Below are positions 44,620 to 52,982 of a DNA stretch of 64,000 bases, one piece after another. The stretch lies in assembly GCF_021390645.1 (NCBI RefSeq), contig NZ_JAJEJT010000006.1, forward strand, positions 174,942 through 238,941. The letters run 5' to 3'. Under the pieces are notes generated by a model. It had not been told where the DNA came from and did not search any database. It saw only the letters and a program-made list of their open reading frames with translations. This DNA comes from Paraburkholderia flagellata. GTDB lineage: Bacteria > Pseudomonadota > Gammaproteobacteria > Burkholderiales > Burkholderiaceae. Within the stretch, counting starts at the first letter, position 1; each line of letters starts with the position of its first letter. Both the position numbers and the translations under genes were made by a program.

Positions 44620-45744
44620 TCAGTGTGTCATTACCGAGGCAGGTGTTCCCTGCGGTACCAGGCGCTCGAGGGAAGGACGCGACATAAGGTGCCTGCGCAT
44701 CTTGAGCGCCCTGCTCTGTGAGCACCGCAGAAAGCCCCTGATTTCCATCACTGTGAGCCTGATATCGCCCGCTTCCACCGCCGCCTCGACGCGCGCGAGA
44801 TCAGCGCTTGGGGATGTTTCGCTTTCCGTGCCAGTCTTTCCGGTCGCCTGCATCGGACTGCACGCTGTGGGCTGCGACGCAGCCACTACGTCACTGTACG
44901 CCGGCGCTGCGTCGGCAGCGTCTGCGATCGGCGGAACCGCTAGACCGGTAGTTGCGTTTCGACTGCCGTTCCCTGATGCCGAGCCTTCACGCAGCGCGAG
45001 CAGCCAGCCAATGCATGCGACGCATTCCAGCAACAAACCAAAACTAAGGGCAAGGCACAGATCGACCGTACCGGTTGCGACGCCAAAGGTCTGTGCAATG
45101 CGTGCCGTCACGGGATCGATACGGGCCGCATCAACCCGGGCCTCAAAGCGCTCCTGCTGTGCACGGGCATCGTCAGCCAGGCGCTCACGGCGTGTCGCCT
45201 CACCGAACTCGACATCGAGGGCTGCGAGCTTGGCAGTCAGCGCAGTACGCGTGACACGCAGGCCCGCGCATCGCTGTTCGCAAGTCTGCGCATTCACCCT
45301 TGCCAGGTCACGCGTGACCTTCGCGCGCTCCATTGCAACGTCGGCTGGTGTGCGGCCAGCGATCGGCACTGGTGCAGCGAAGTCCGAACGCAACGCAGCG
45401 GCACGCAACGCCCCCGAATGCTGTTGCGCAAGCACGAAGAACGTTGCATGCCCGTATCCCGTCGCGGCCATCGACACGAGCCAGATGCAGAGTGCGGGCA
45501 CACGCACTAAAGGCGACGCGCGACTGCACAGGGCCGGGATGAGGTGAGCACCGAGCAACAGGACCAGCCCGATGAGAACCCAGGCGAGCCGTTCACCAAG
45601 TTGGCCGCCGCGGTCCCAGCCCGCAATCACGGCGATCCAGATTGACGTGCACGTGGCGAGTAAGGCCAGCAAGAGGGCGAAGGCGCGCGAGATTGGTGGT
45701 GCGGAGGCCTGTTGGGACGCTGACGGAGAGAGACTGGGCACCAT
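44620..45744 (-). CDS. Four-helix membrane protein with coiled coil and C-terminal HTH-like segment
   Basis: 374 residues. Membrane helices at about 20-42, 52-72, 82-105 and 228-250. The soluble loop between helices 3 and 4 (about 125-220) is a charged helical coiled coil (AALDVEFGEATRRERLADDA). The last 60 residues (ADLARVEAAVEAGDIRLTVM, then EIRGFLRCSQSRALKMRRHL) look like a winged-helix DNA-binding segment. AGGAACAG precedes the ATG and a TGACGT-N3-ACGTCA palindrome lies 22 bases upstream. No family recognised; the layout resembles membrane proteins on plasmids and ICEs. A membrane-anchored regulator is one reading. Confidence 0.75.
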   Translation of the reverse strand: MVPSLSPSASQQASAPPISRAFALLLALLATCTSIWIAVIAGWDRGGQLGERLAWVLIGLVLLLGAHLIPALCSRASPLVRVPALCIWLVSMAATGYGHATFFVLAQQHSGALRAAALRSDFAAPVPIAGRTPADVAMERAKVTRDLARVNAQTCEQRCAGLRVTRTALTAKLAALDVEFGEATRRERLADDARAQQERFEARVDAARIDPVTARIAQTFGVATGTVDLCLALSFGLLLECVACIGWLLALREGSASGNGSRNATTGLAVPPIADAADAAPAYSDVVAASQPTACSPMQATGKTGTESETSPSADLARVEAAVEAGDIRLTVMEIRGFLRCSQSRALKMRRHLMSRPSLERLVPQGTPASVMTH

Positions 45745-45765
45745 GCTTACTGTTCCTGCTAATTG

Positions 45766-45780
45766 TGACGTTATACGTCA
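45766..45780. promoter_or_regulatory. Palindromic operator TGACGT-TAT-ACGTCA
   Basis: Perfect 6-bp arms, ending 22 bases upstream of the start of the membrane/HTH gene at 45744. Probable binding site of a regulator of that gene. Confidence 0.5.
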
Positions 45781-46005
45781 TATTATCAGATACATTGCGC
45801 CAAGCGTCATGTTTATTTATCGAGCAAATTCGCGCGTGGCGGTGTCCAAATCCACAACGCGGCGCTACGGACTTGGGGTGCCGTCAAGATTCGGACTTTT
45901 TCGTACGTTTAGCGATGAGATCGTGAGGTTAGGGTCTTGGACGCCGAGGCGCCCATATCAGGCAATGAGGAAATGAACCCTAATCTGACGTGCTTTGCTG
46001 GTAGG

Positions 46006-46044
46006 CCTGACGTCAGGTTGATGCATGCCTCAATCTGACGTCAG
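46006..46044. repeat. Pair of CTGACGTCAG palindromes
   Basis: CCTGACGTCAGG at 46006-46017 and CTGACGTCAG at 46035-46044, with a third partial copy AATCTGACGT at 45982-45991 that matches AATCTGACGT at 46033-46042. Spacing between the two full palindromes is about 28 bases centre to centre. Confidence 0.6.
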
Positions 46045-46357
46045 CATCGAAGGCCGTGGCCGGCCAGCTAGAGACGTCCGACCAGACCTTCACGCGGACG
46101 TTCGAACGTCCGCTCGCCTCCAACAACCGACTGACGCTCGAGATCATGTCGTACCGTGATCCGTGCAACTGCTTCAATTCGGGGAAGGCAGACGTCGAAG
46201 TTTGCGAAGTATCGGGAAGCCGCGGTCTAGTGGGAGTCTGTTGTCCACAGCTAGCGTTCCCTGCAACCCACTTCCGTCCGCTGGCACGACGCCCCCGCCG
46301 AACGTTCACGCGCGGCGGGGATGAAGCTGGTGCGGCACACGACGGCAACATCTCCAT

Positions 46358-48082
46358 CTACAACGTGTCGTGCCGGAGCTGCACGTTATCGCGGTGCTGC
46401 GGCCCGCGAGGCCCGTAGTCGAGCTCGGCCCCAAGATTGCTGCTTCGGGTGATCGCGGCTGGAGCGTCGCACGGGTCCATGATCGACTCGACGAACAGCA
46501 GCCTGTCGTTAGGTGCGCCAAGGGCATTTTGCAGATCGCCGCAGGTCCTGACCACGAACGACCGCACCGTGGCGCCAGGATGGAGCACTTTCGGCAGATC
46601 CGCATAAGCCCAGTTCGCGATGTCGTTGTAGGGTTCGGACTTGCCGAGGTAGCCGCGTTCGATGGTGTATCCGCCGTTGTTGATCAACAAGATCACCGGC
46701 TTGTGGTCGTGACGCAGAATGGTCGACAGCTCCTGCGCCGTGACCTGGAAGGAGCCGTCGCCCACGAGCAGCACGTGGCGACGGTCTGGCGCCGCGGTCA
46801 GCGCGCCAAGGAGCGCTCCGACCGAAAAGCCGATGGATCCCCAGTTGATCGACCCGATGAAGGTGCATCCTGGCGGGAGCCTCAGGCCGAGAATGGAAAA
46901 TGATGTGCCGTTGTCGACATACACGACGTCACCGGAGCGCAGGTAGCCCTGGATAGCCTGCCAGTAGGCAGCCTGCGTCAGCGTGGCCGAACTGTCGACC
47001 TGCGCGACCGGCACTGCGGTGGCCACAGGCCGCGGAGCGCGGTTCGTAACCTGCGGGACCGCTTCGATGACGCCGCGCAGCACTTCCCCGAGTGTCACCG
47101 CCTGATAGTTATCGTCGCCGATGTCCACTGCGTGCCCGCGGGCGTGGATCGTGCCGGCAGGCAACGTTGCCGTGAAGTCACCCGTGGTCACCTCGATCGG
47201 CCGGTAGCCAATGGCGAGCACGCAGTCATTGCTCTCGATCGTTTCACGTACCCCCGGCTCACTGCCCCTGCCCGCGTAAATGCCAATGTAATGCGCGAAC
47301 GACTCGTCGATCACGCTTTTGGCCGCATTGATCACAGCCACCGGAGCTTGCATCTTCTGGGCCAGATCCATGAGCGCGGGGGCGACGCCGAACCGGTCCG
47401 CGTCCGCATCCACCAGGATCGCCGGTGAAGTAGCGGCGGACAGCCGTTTCGCGACCGCGGCGATGCACGAGCGCAGCCGCTCCGGGTCGCTGGGCGGATC
47501 GGCAAGGACGAGCGGCGCGGTGGGCACCTCGATCTCGAGATAAGCGATGTCGGACGGCAGTTCCATATACACGGGTAGCTTCTCGCGCCAGGCGGTGAGG
47601 ATCAGGCGGTCGATCTCAATGGCCGCGTTGCGCGGGGTGATCCTGACCTGCGCGGCAGTCACCGGCGCGTAGGCACGAAGGAAGTGGTCAAAGTTGCCGT
47701 CGCCCATGGTGTGGTGCATGCCCAGGCCGCGATCAATGGACCTGAGCGGTATCGAACCGCAGATACAAATGGTCGGGACATGCTCGGCGTAGGAGCCGGC
47801 GACACCGTTAAGCGCACTCAGGGCACCGACTCCGTTCGTGACAAGCAGGGCGCCAAGCCCATTCAACCGGGCATAGCCGTCCGCCGCGTAGGAGGAGACC
47901 AGTTCACCCGTGTTGCCAACCCATTCCAGCGCGCCGCTGTCGTGGAGTTGCTGCAACAGCGTGAGGTTGTAGTCGCCGGGAACGCCGAACAGATGCCGGA
48001 TGCCGGCTTCCTCAAGACGGCGAAGCAGGAAGTCGCCGATCGTCATTCGTTGGGTGCTGCCTGTCTGCTGCGTGGTTTCCAT
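46358..48082 (-). CDS. Thiamine-diphosphate 2-oxoacid decarboxylase (PDC/IPDC family)
   Basis: Non-oxidative decarboxylation of a 2-keto acid to an aldehyde. 574 residues. All catalytic groups of the pyruvate decarboxylase family are present: Asp37 in GVPGDYNL, Glu60 in GNTGEL, His123-His124 in GMHHTMGDG, the ThDP/Mg motif GDGSFQ near residue 440 to INNGGYTIE, where the Glu is the catalytic one. Substrate may be pyruvate, phenylpyruvate or indolepyruvate; the short pyruvate-specific loop cannot be judged by eye. AGGAG precedes the ATG. No aldehyde dehydrogenase is adjacent. Single gene. Confidence 0.92.
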   Translation of the reverse strand: METTQQTGSTQRMTIGDFLLRRLEEAGIRHLFGVPGDYNLTLLQQLHDSGALEWVGNTGELVSSYAADGYARLNGLGALLVTNGVGALSALNGVAGSYAEHVPTICICGSIPLRSIDRGLGMHHTMGDGNFDHFLRAYAPVTAAQVRITPRNAAIEIDRLILTAWREKLPVYMELPSDIAYLEIEVPTAPLVLADPPSDPERLRSCIAAVAKRLSAATSPAILVDADADRFGVAPALMDLAQKMQAPVAVINAAKSVIDESFAHYIGIYAGRGSEPGVRETIESNDCVLAIGYRPIEVTTGDFTATLPAGTIHARGHAVDIGDDNYQAVTLGEVLRGVIEAVPQVTNRAPRPVATAVPVAQVDSSATLTQAAYWQAIQGYLRSGDVVYVDNGTSFSILGLRLPPGCTFIGSINWGSIGFSVGALLGALTAAPDRRHVLLVGDGSFQVTAQELSTILRHDHKPVILLINNGGYTIERGYLGKSEPYNDIANWAYADLPKVLHPGATVRSFVVRTCGDLQNALGAPNDRLLFVESIMDPCDAPAAITRSSNLGAELDYGPRGPQHRDNVQLRHDTL

Positions 48083-48599
48083 GGAGGACTCCTAATCTAA
48101 TCTGTCGGAGGAATGCGCATTACCGGGTTCGATCGAATCCGGTGGCCCTGTGTACCGCCCTTCGACGGATACATTGCAGTTGCCATTGGCTTTTCGATTG
48201 CTTACAGACCGAATACGTTCGCGATACAGCCGTTTCGCGCATCGAGCACTTTTCGCCGCGAGTCGTTGCGCCTCGCTAATCCATTCTGCCCGCTTTCTGC
48301 ACGACATCAAACGGCTAGACGCGGCCAGCACCTGTCCGCGGCCCGGCATCCGTGATAGCGCTGCTTCTGCACAATCGCGAGTGGTCTCCGCAAAGCCGTT
48401 GCAAGGTTCACGAACTGGTGGCGGGCTCTTGATTGAGGAGAGCTTTCCTGACATACGAGTTCCAGTCGACGATGAGCCTGGCGTTGGGCGCGAAGCAAAA
48501 GCAAAGATCAGTGTTGTAGCCGGTGGCAGTGTCGACCAGGTGCGACAGGCTGACTGGATTGTGTCGGATGCGTCCGCCAGGTGTGGCGAATCTCTGACC
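48083..48599. other. Intergenic region, no supported gene
   Basis: 517 bases. Overlapping frames of 183 codons (minus) and 159 codons (plus) exist but look like neither a known family nor each other's complement of a real protein, and have no ribosome site. Possibly a decayed gene. Confidence 0.5.
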
Positions 48600-49172
48600 T
48601 CACGCTTCAAACCGCTCAGCCATGCGTAGCAACATGGCAACAACCATAATCATCCCGGGTGCGAGATAAGCAGCATGTAGGTGGGCGCGGGTGAGGAAGG
48701 AAGCCGCGAAAATGACGGCGAGTATCCACACGCCTGCGAGATGGAGCTTTTTCCAATTGGCCGGACCGATCAGACGCGCCGGCATTGCGAACGATGTCAC
48801 CGTAAGCAACAGAATCATCAAATAGCCTATGGAACCCGGTATGTTCGTCGCGGGCGTACGCCCCACCCAGAATGCTTCGGGCGCAGTCCTGATGTAGATG
48901 ATGAGCGCTATCGCATGCAAAACCTGCGAAGCGGCGAACGACAATCCGATGTAGCGCCGCTCCCTGACCAGGGACCGGGTTAGCGCCGACGGCAAGAGTC
49001 TCGCAAGCGAGGTAGACAGGAACACGGCCAGGAACAGAACAAAGGACGTGCGAGCCGTTGCTCGTATCGCATATTGCAGCGAGCCTACGCGGTCCGGCGC
49101 CATTGCAGAGGCCATAAGAGCAAATAGCGCTACGACTACGATTAGTACGCCAAAAAGTTTCCAGCGTGTCAT
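48600..49172 (-). CDS. Ferric-reductase-like membrane protein (heme b type)
   Basis: 190 residues with six hydrophobic helices. Two conserved-style His positions, LHAIALIIYIRTAPEAFW and WKKLHLAGVWIL, match the heme-ligand helices of the ferric reductase-like transmembrane (MsrQ/YedZ) family, together with the RRYIGLSFAASQVLHA block. No periplasmic partner (MsrP) is next to it. An ATG at 49172 has GGAAAAATCC upstream, a modest site. It probably carries electrons in the inner membrane; donor and acceptor unknown. Confidence 0.78.
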   Translation of the reverse strand: MTRWKLFGVLIVVVALFALMASAMAPDRVGSLQYAIRATARTSFVLFLAVFLSTSLARLLPSALTRSLVRERRYIGLSFAASQVLHAIALIIYIRTAPEAFWVGRTPATNIPGSIGYLMILLLTVTSFAMPARLIGPANWKKLHLAGVWILAVIFAASFLTRAHLHAAYLAPGMIMVVAMLLRMAERFEA

Positions 49173-49270
49173 ATGGATTTTTCCAACATAGTTTGCCGAC
49201 TTGCCGACATGAAGTGACAGTCGGCATCTCCACCGATTCGCGCCCGTGCCGGCGTGATAGTTCGAGTGGT

Positions 49271-49561
49271 TCAGAGACTGCGTGGCCCAAACCCCGAATA
49301 CGAACGCAATTGGCTGATCTGTGGCTGCGCAAGATAGCCGGCCTTGACCAAAGGGAGTTCGCCCAGGAGTTGTCGTAGGCCGTTTTCGTCATCTGCTTCC
49401 GAAATCATGCAGGCTCCACCCTCTGCCCTCAGCCATATCTGCCGAACTACTCCGGAGGCGTAAAGCCGGCGGACAAACTCAGCCTCCGCTTCGACCTCTT
49501 CTTTATGAAGGGACATGGACGATGCGTTTTCGGAACGGGAAATCATCACGAGGTATTGCAT
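49271..49561 (-). CDS. Muconolactone delta-isomerase-like protein
   Basis: 96 residues, the normal length of the muconolactone isomerase (MMLI) dimeric ferredoxin-like family: EAEAEFVRRLYASGVVRQIW, then GACMISEADDENGLRQLLGE and LPLVKAGYLAQPQ. The start is AGGAGAGC-N-ATG. It may act on a lactone in the isochorismatase-linked pathway or be a YCII-like relative without that activity. A TTTTCATA site at 49682-49689, 121 bases upstream, is shared with the HxlR and the two hydrolase operons. Confidence 0.85.
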   Translation of the reverse strand: MQYLVMISRSENASSMSLHKEEVEAEAEFVRRLYASGVVRQIWLRAEGGACMISEADDENGLRQLLGELPLVKAGYLAQPQISQLRSYSGFGPRSL

Positions 49562-49929
49562 GTTGCTCTCCTGGGTGTGGCACTGCGATCAGGTGGGTGG
49601 TTTCGTACGAGCGATACGAACAACACCGGAACTCAGCGCTGGGTTAAATGAATCGCGCCGCTTCGGCACTATTGCATATGCTTTTCATAGTAACAAGATT
49701 TTTCCGCTCATGTAAACCCATCAAAAACCCCGCTCAGTTTGCAGATAAATCCGTAAGTGTCTTATGGGTTTCACGCTTAACTTGACGCTATGAAATTCAT
49801 ATATACAATGCACTAGCAAAGGGGACCCACCTTTAGCTGAACCGCTGCCGCTGCCTGCACGCGTGTCCGCATGAGGGGTGACCCTTCTCAAGTCACCGTT
49901 TTGGTGTCAGCCACTCCTGGAGAAACGCA
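49562..49929. other. Divergent regulatory region, isomerase-like gene / hydrolase operon
   Basis: 368 bases. It holds TTTTCATA (49682-49689), the promoter and operator at 49782-49809, and a leader of about 120 bases that includes a GGTGAC/GTCACC hairpin at 49877-49897 before the hydrolase start. Confidence 0.6.
49782..49809 (+). promoter_or_regulatory. Promoter TTGACG-N16-TACAAT with operator TATGAA-A-TTCATA
   Basis: -35 at 49782-49787 and -10 at 49804-49809. The perfect 13-base palindrome at 49789-49801 fills the spacer, the expected place for a repressor. The hydrolase operon at 49930 lies downstream. The operator matches that in front of the paralogous operon at 54869-54881. Confidence 0.7.
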
Positions 49930-50574
49930 ATGAGCCACTTCGTCTATGAGGCCCGGTCAACCGCACTGCTATTTGTCGACCCGTATAACGACTTCCTGGC
50001 TGAAGAAGGCAAAGTCTGGCCCTTCGTCAAGGACGTCGCTGAAGAAGTCGGACTGCTGGATAACCTGCGACTGATCAATGCAGCCGTGCGAAGTGCGGGT
50101 ATCCAGGTGGTCTACGTACCGCATCGCCGATGGCAGGTGGGCGACTATGAAAGCTGGAGTCATCCGAGCCCGAGTCAGCGCAAGATCATGGGCGGCCATC
50201 ACTTCGCCAAAGGCGAGTGGGGTGGCGAGTGGCACCCCGATTTCGCGCCGCAATCGGGCGATATCGTGGCACTCGAACACTGGGGCTCAAGCGGTTTTGC
50301 CAATACCGATCTCGACTTCCAGCTCAAGCAGCATCGCATCACGCACGTGGTGATCGTGGGTCTGCTGGCGAACACCTGCATAGAGGCGACGGCGCGATAT
50401 GCAACGGAGCTTGGTTACCACGTTACGCTCGTGAAGGACGCAACGGCCGCTCTCAAGCCGGAATCGATGCACGCAGCGCATGAACTGAACGGGCCAACCT
50501 ACGCGCACAGTATCGTGAGCACCCGCGAGTTCCTTGACGCATTGCCCAAAGCCTGGGCACGCCTTGCCCTGTAA
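49930..50574 (+). CDS. Isochorismatase-family cysteine hydrolase (paralogue 1)
   Basis: 214 residues, isochorismatase/RutB-type fold. The active-site Asp is in FVDPYNDF (D17) and the nucleophile in NTCIEATAR (C150). The usual Lys of the triad is replaced: the aligned position in EHWGSSGFANTDLD is His117. HRRWQVGDYESW is a block shared with the paralogue at 54992. GGAG-N8-ATG. First gene of the operon with MFS, AcuI-like and MFS genes. Substrate unknown; amide or ester hydrolysis fits the family. Confidence 0.92.
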   Translation: MSHFVYEARSTALLFVDPYNDFLAEEGKVWPFVKDVAEEVGLLDNLRLINAAVRSAGIQVVYVPHRRWQVGDYESWSHPSPSQRKIMGGHHFAKGEWGGEWHPDFAPQSGDIVALEHWGSSGFANTDLDFQLKQHRITHVVIVGLLANTCIEATARYATELGYHVTLVKDATAALKPESMHAAHELNGPTYAHSIVSTREFLDALPKAWARLAL

Positions 50575-50690
50575 GTTGTTCGCGTGCATGGTGTGTATCG
50601 CTTTCCCATTCCATGCCCGCCAGTCCTTCTGGACTCCGGCGATACCGCGAATCCGGCGCAATTCTGCCCCCTACCTTAGCAAAGGCACCC

Positions 50691-51869
50691 ATGGTTTCCC
50701 CGCGCCAGGTCTTTCTGATGGCTCTTTGCTGCGCGCTCGCAGTCTCGCCCATCTACTACCACCAGCCGCTGCTGCCGCAAATCGCATCAACGTTTGCTGT
50801 GGCGTCGCCGCGTGGGAGCCTCATTGCCACGCTCACCCAGCTAGGCTATGCAATGGGGCTGCTAGTCTTCGTCCCGCTCGCCGACGGTGCCCAACCACGC
50901 ACGCTGGCTTCGCGAGCGATCATCGCGAACGCAGTGGCGCTGGTCGCCTGCGCAGCGGCACCGTCCTTCTTCGCGCTGGCCCTATGCAGCTTCCTGGTTG
51001 GCATGACGTCGATCTCGGCGCAAATCATCATCCCCGCGGTCTCGGGGATGGCTACGCCCGAGACGCGCGGACGCGTGGTCGGTTCCCTGCTGGGTGGGCT
51101 CTCCTCCGGCGTTCTGCTGGCACGCACGCTGAGCGGCATCGTCGGCGCGCTTTGGGGCTGGCGCTCGATATTCGTGATCGCTTCCGCCATCGACATCGTG
51201 CTTCTGTTTGTCATCAGGGAACTGCCTGTGTCGAGCTCACTCGCGACGATCCGCTATCGTGAGTTGGTGCACTCGCTCGCTGGCCTCGTCCGTCAGGAAC
51301 GGCTGCTACGCCTCTCCGCGTCGATGGGGTTTCTCGTATTCGCCGCCTTCAGCGCGCTCTGGGCAACCCTCGCGGTGCTGCTCGAACGCCCGCCCTACCA
51401 TTACGGCCCCGCCACTATTGGCGTATTTGGGCTGATCGGGCTAGTCGGTCTGTCGGTTTCGGCACAGCTGGGCGCCATCGTCGACCGCGCCGGCGCGCGC
51501 CGTGTCGCGACCGCGGGTGCGCTCACGGTTGCCATCGCGTTCGCGTTTATTGCAGCGGGCGGACACAGTCTGTCGTGGTTGATCGTCGGCATGGTGTTGC
51601 TAGATCTGGGCAATCGCGCCGGCTTCATCGCCAACCAGGCGCGGATCTATGCGCTGCGTCCCGAAGCCCGCAGCCGCCTGAATACCGTCTTCATGGTTTC
51701 GTACTTTCTTGGTGGCGCATTTGGTGCGGCACTCGGCGGCGCGGGGGCCCTGCGCGCAGCCTGGCTCGGCCTCTCCGCGATCGGCGCCTTGCTCGCGCTC
51801 GCCGCCGTTGTTGTCAATACGTTCGCATACGCGCCATCCAGTTCAGCCGTCGCTGACAGGCACGCATGA
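50691..51869 (+). CDS. MFS transporter (YnfM-like)
   Basis: 392 residues, 12 helices. SPIYYHQPLLPQIASTF near the N-terminus and the FVPLADGAQPRTLASR loop, plus GYAMGLLVFVPLAD, put it in the DHA1/YnfM branch that often exports or imports organic acids. The ATG at 50691 is preceded by AAAGG; a start at 50613 would add a polar tail without a ribosome site. 117 bases after the hydrolase gene and 84 before the AcuI-like gene. Likely uptake or efflux of the operon's substrate. Confidence 0.9.
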   Translation: MVSPRQVFLMALCCALAVSPIYYHQPLLPQIASTFAVASPRGSLIATLTQLGYAMGLLVFVPLADGAQPRTLASRAIIANAVALVACAAAPSFFALALCSFLVGMTSISAQIIIPAVSGMATPETRGRVVGSLLGGLSSGVLLARTLSGIVGALWGWRSIFVIASAIDIVLLFVIRELPVSSSLATIRYRELVHSLAGLVRQERLLRLSASMGFLVFAAFSALWATLAVLLERPPYHYGPATIGVFGLIGLVGLSVSAQLGAIVDRAGARRVATAGALTVAIAFAFIAAGGHSLSWLIVGMVLLDLGNRAGFIANQARIYALRPEARSRLNTVFMVSYFLGGAFGAALGGAGALRAAWLGLSAIGALLALAAVVVNTFAYAPSSSAVADRHA

Positions 51870-51952
51870 CGCGAGCACCCGAAAGAATCACTCCCGTTTG
51901 GCGATTGCTGAATAGCTCTGGCTATCGGGAACCATTTATTCAGGAGAATCAA

Positions 51953-52939
51953 ATGACCTTCAAAGCACTGTTAGCGACGAAACCGCGCGACGCGATCTCG
52001 ACTCGCATCGTCAATATGCGCGAGCAAGACCTCATGCCCGGCGACGTTACCGTTGCGGTTGAATATTCGACTGTAAACTTCAAGGACGCGCTCGCCATCA
52101 CCGGACGCGCGGAGATCATCCGCGAGTTTCCGTTGGTCGCGGGCATCGACCTGGCTGGCACAGTTGAGGCATCCACGTATCCCGGCATCTCTGCCGGCGA
52201 CCGTGTCGTCCTCAACGGTTGGGATCTCAGCCAGAACCATCACGGCGGATTCGCGCAAAAGGCGCGCGTGAAGGGCGAGTGGCTCGTCAAACTTCCAGAG
52301 GTTTTTTCTACGCGCGACGCGATGGCGATTGGCACGGCCGGATACACGGCCATGCTTGCGGTGTTGGCGCTGGAACATGGCGGCCTGTCGCCACAACGCG
52401 GCGATGTTCTCGTGACAGGCGCCAACGGAGGGGTCGGCTCGATCGCAATTGCCGTTCTGTCTGGCCTCGGCTATCGCGTCGTCGCATCAACCGGACGCCC
52501 CGCAGAAGCCGACTATCTGTATAGCCTCGGCGCGGCGGAAGTGATCGACCGGCAAGCGCTCTCGGAGCCCGGTGCGCCGCTCGCCCCGGAACGTTGGGCG
52601 GGTGCGGTGGACTCCGTGGGACATCACACGCTGGCAAACGTGTTGGCCCAGACACAGTACCGCGGCGTTGTCGCCGCCTGCGGCCTCGCACAGGGCTCAG
52701 GCCTCCCCGGTTCGGTCATGCCCTTCATTCGCCGTAACGTGACCCTCGCGGGCATCGATTCCGTCAATGCTCCGCGGTCAGTGCGCATCGAAGCCTGGGC
52801 GCGGCTCGCGCGCGATCTCGACTTAAGCAAACTCGGCCGCGCGGCGAAGGTAGTCGGACTCGCTGACGTTCCCGCTGTCGCGGGCCAGATACTGGAAGGC
52901 AAGATTCAGGGTCGCACTGTCGTAGATGTCAATGCGTAG
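51953..52939 (+). CDS. acuI: Acrylyl-CoA reductase/YhdH-type medium-chain dehydrogenase
   Basis: 328 residues, zinc-free medium-chain reductase of the AcuI/YhdH group. NADPH motif TGANGGVGSIAI, the start MTFKALLATK, FKDALAITGRAEIIREFPLV and the C-terminal KIQGRTVVDVNA-type end are all typical. CAGGAGAATCAA precedes the ATG at 51953. AcuI reduces acrylyl-CoA to propionyl-CoA; a related enoyl compound could be the substrate here. Third gene of the hydrolase operon. The name is by family resemblance; activity is untested. Confidence 0.85.
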   Translation: MTFKALLATKPRDAISTRIVNMREQDLMPGDVTVAVEYSTVNFKDALAITGRAEIIREFPLVAGIDLAGTVEASTYPGISAGDRVVLNGWDLSQNHHGGFAQKARVKGEWLVKLPEVFSTRDAMAIGTAGYTAMLAVLALEHGGLSPQRGDVLVTGANGGVGSIAIAVLSGLGYRVVASTGRPAEADYLYSLGAAEVIDRQALSEPGAPLAPERWAGAVDSVGHHTLANVLAQTQYRGVVAACGLAQGSGLPGSVMPFIRRNVTLAGIDSVNAPRSVRIEAWARLARDLDLSKLGRAAKVVGLADVPAVAGQILEGKIQGRTVVDVNA

Positions 52940-52982
52940 CCGCTTTTGCCCCGGCAACACCCCCTGAATTCTGGAGTTCATC

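Larger units (their letters stand above)
45745..46357. other. Intergenic region with clustered TGACGT palindromes
   Basis: 613 bases, no gene. Palindromes at 45766-45780, 46006-46017 and 46035-46044, and a related half-site at 45985-45991, share the core TGACGT(CA). The remainder up to the decarboxylase gene shows only short frames. Confidence 0.6.

Noticed and set aside
48092..48643. 183-codon minus and 159-codon plus overlapping frames
   Set aside because: No family resemblance, no ribosome site, Ser/Arg/Pro-rich composition typical of chance frames in GC-rich DNA.
49877..49897. Riboswitch in the hydrolase leader
   Set aside because: Only one 6-bp hairpin (GGTGAC/GTCACC) is seen; it matches no riboswitch class I know.
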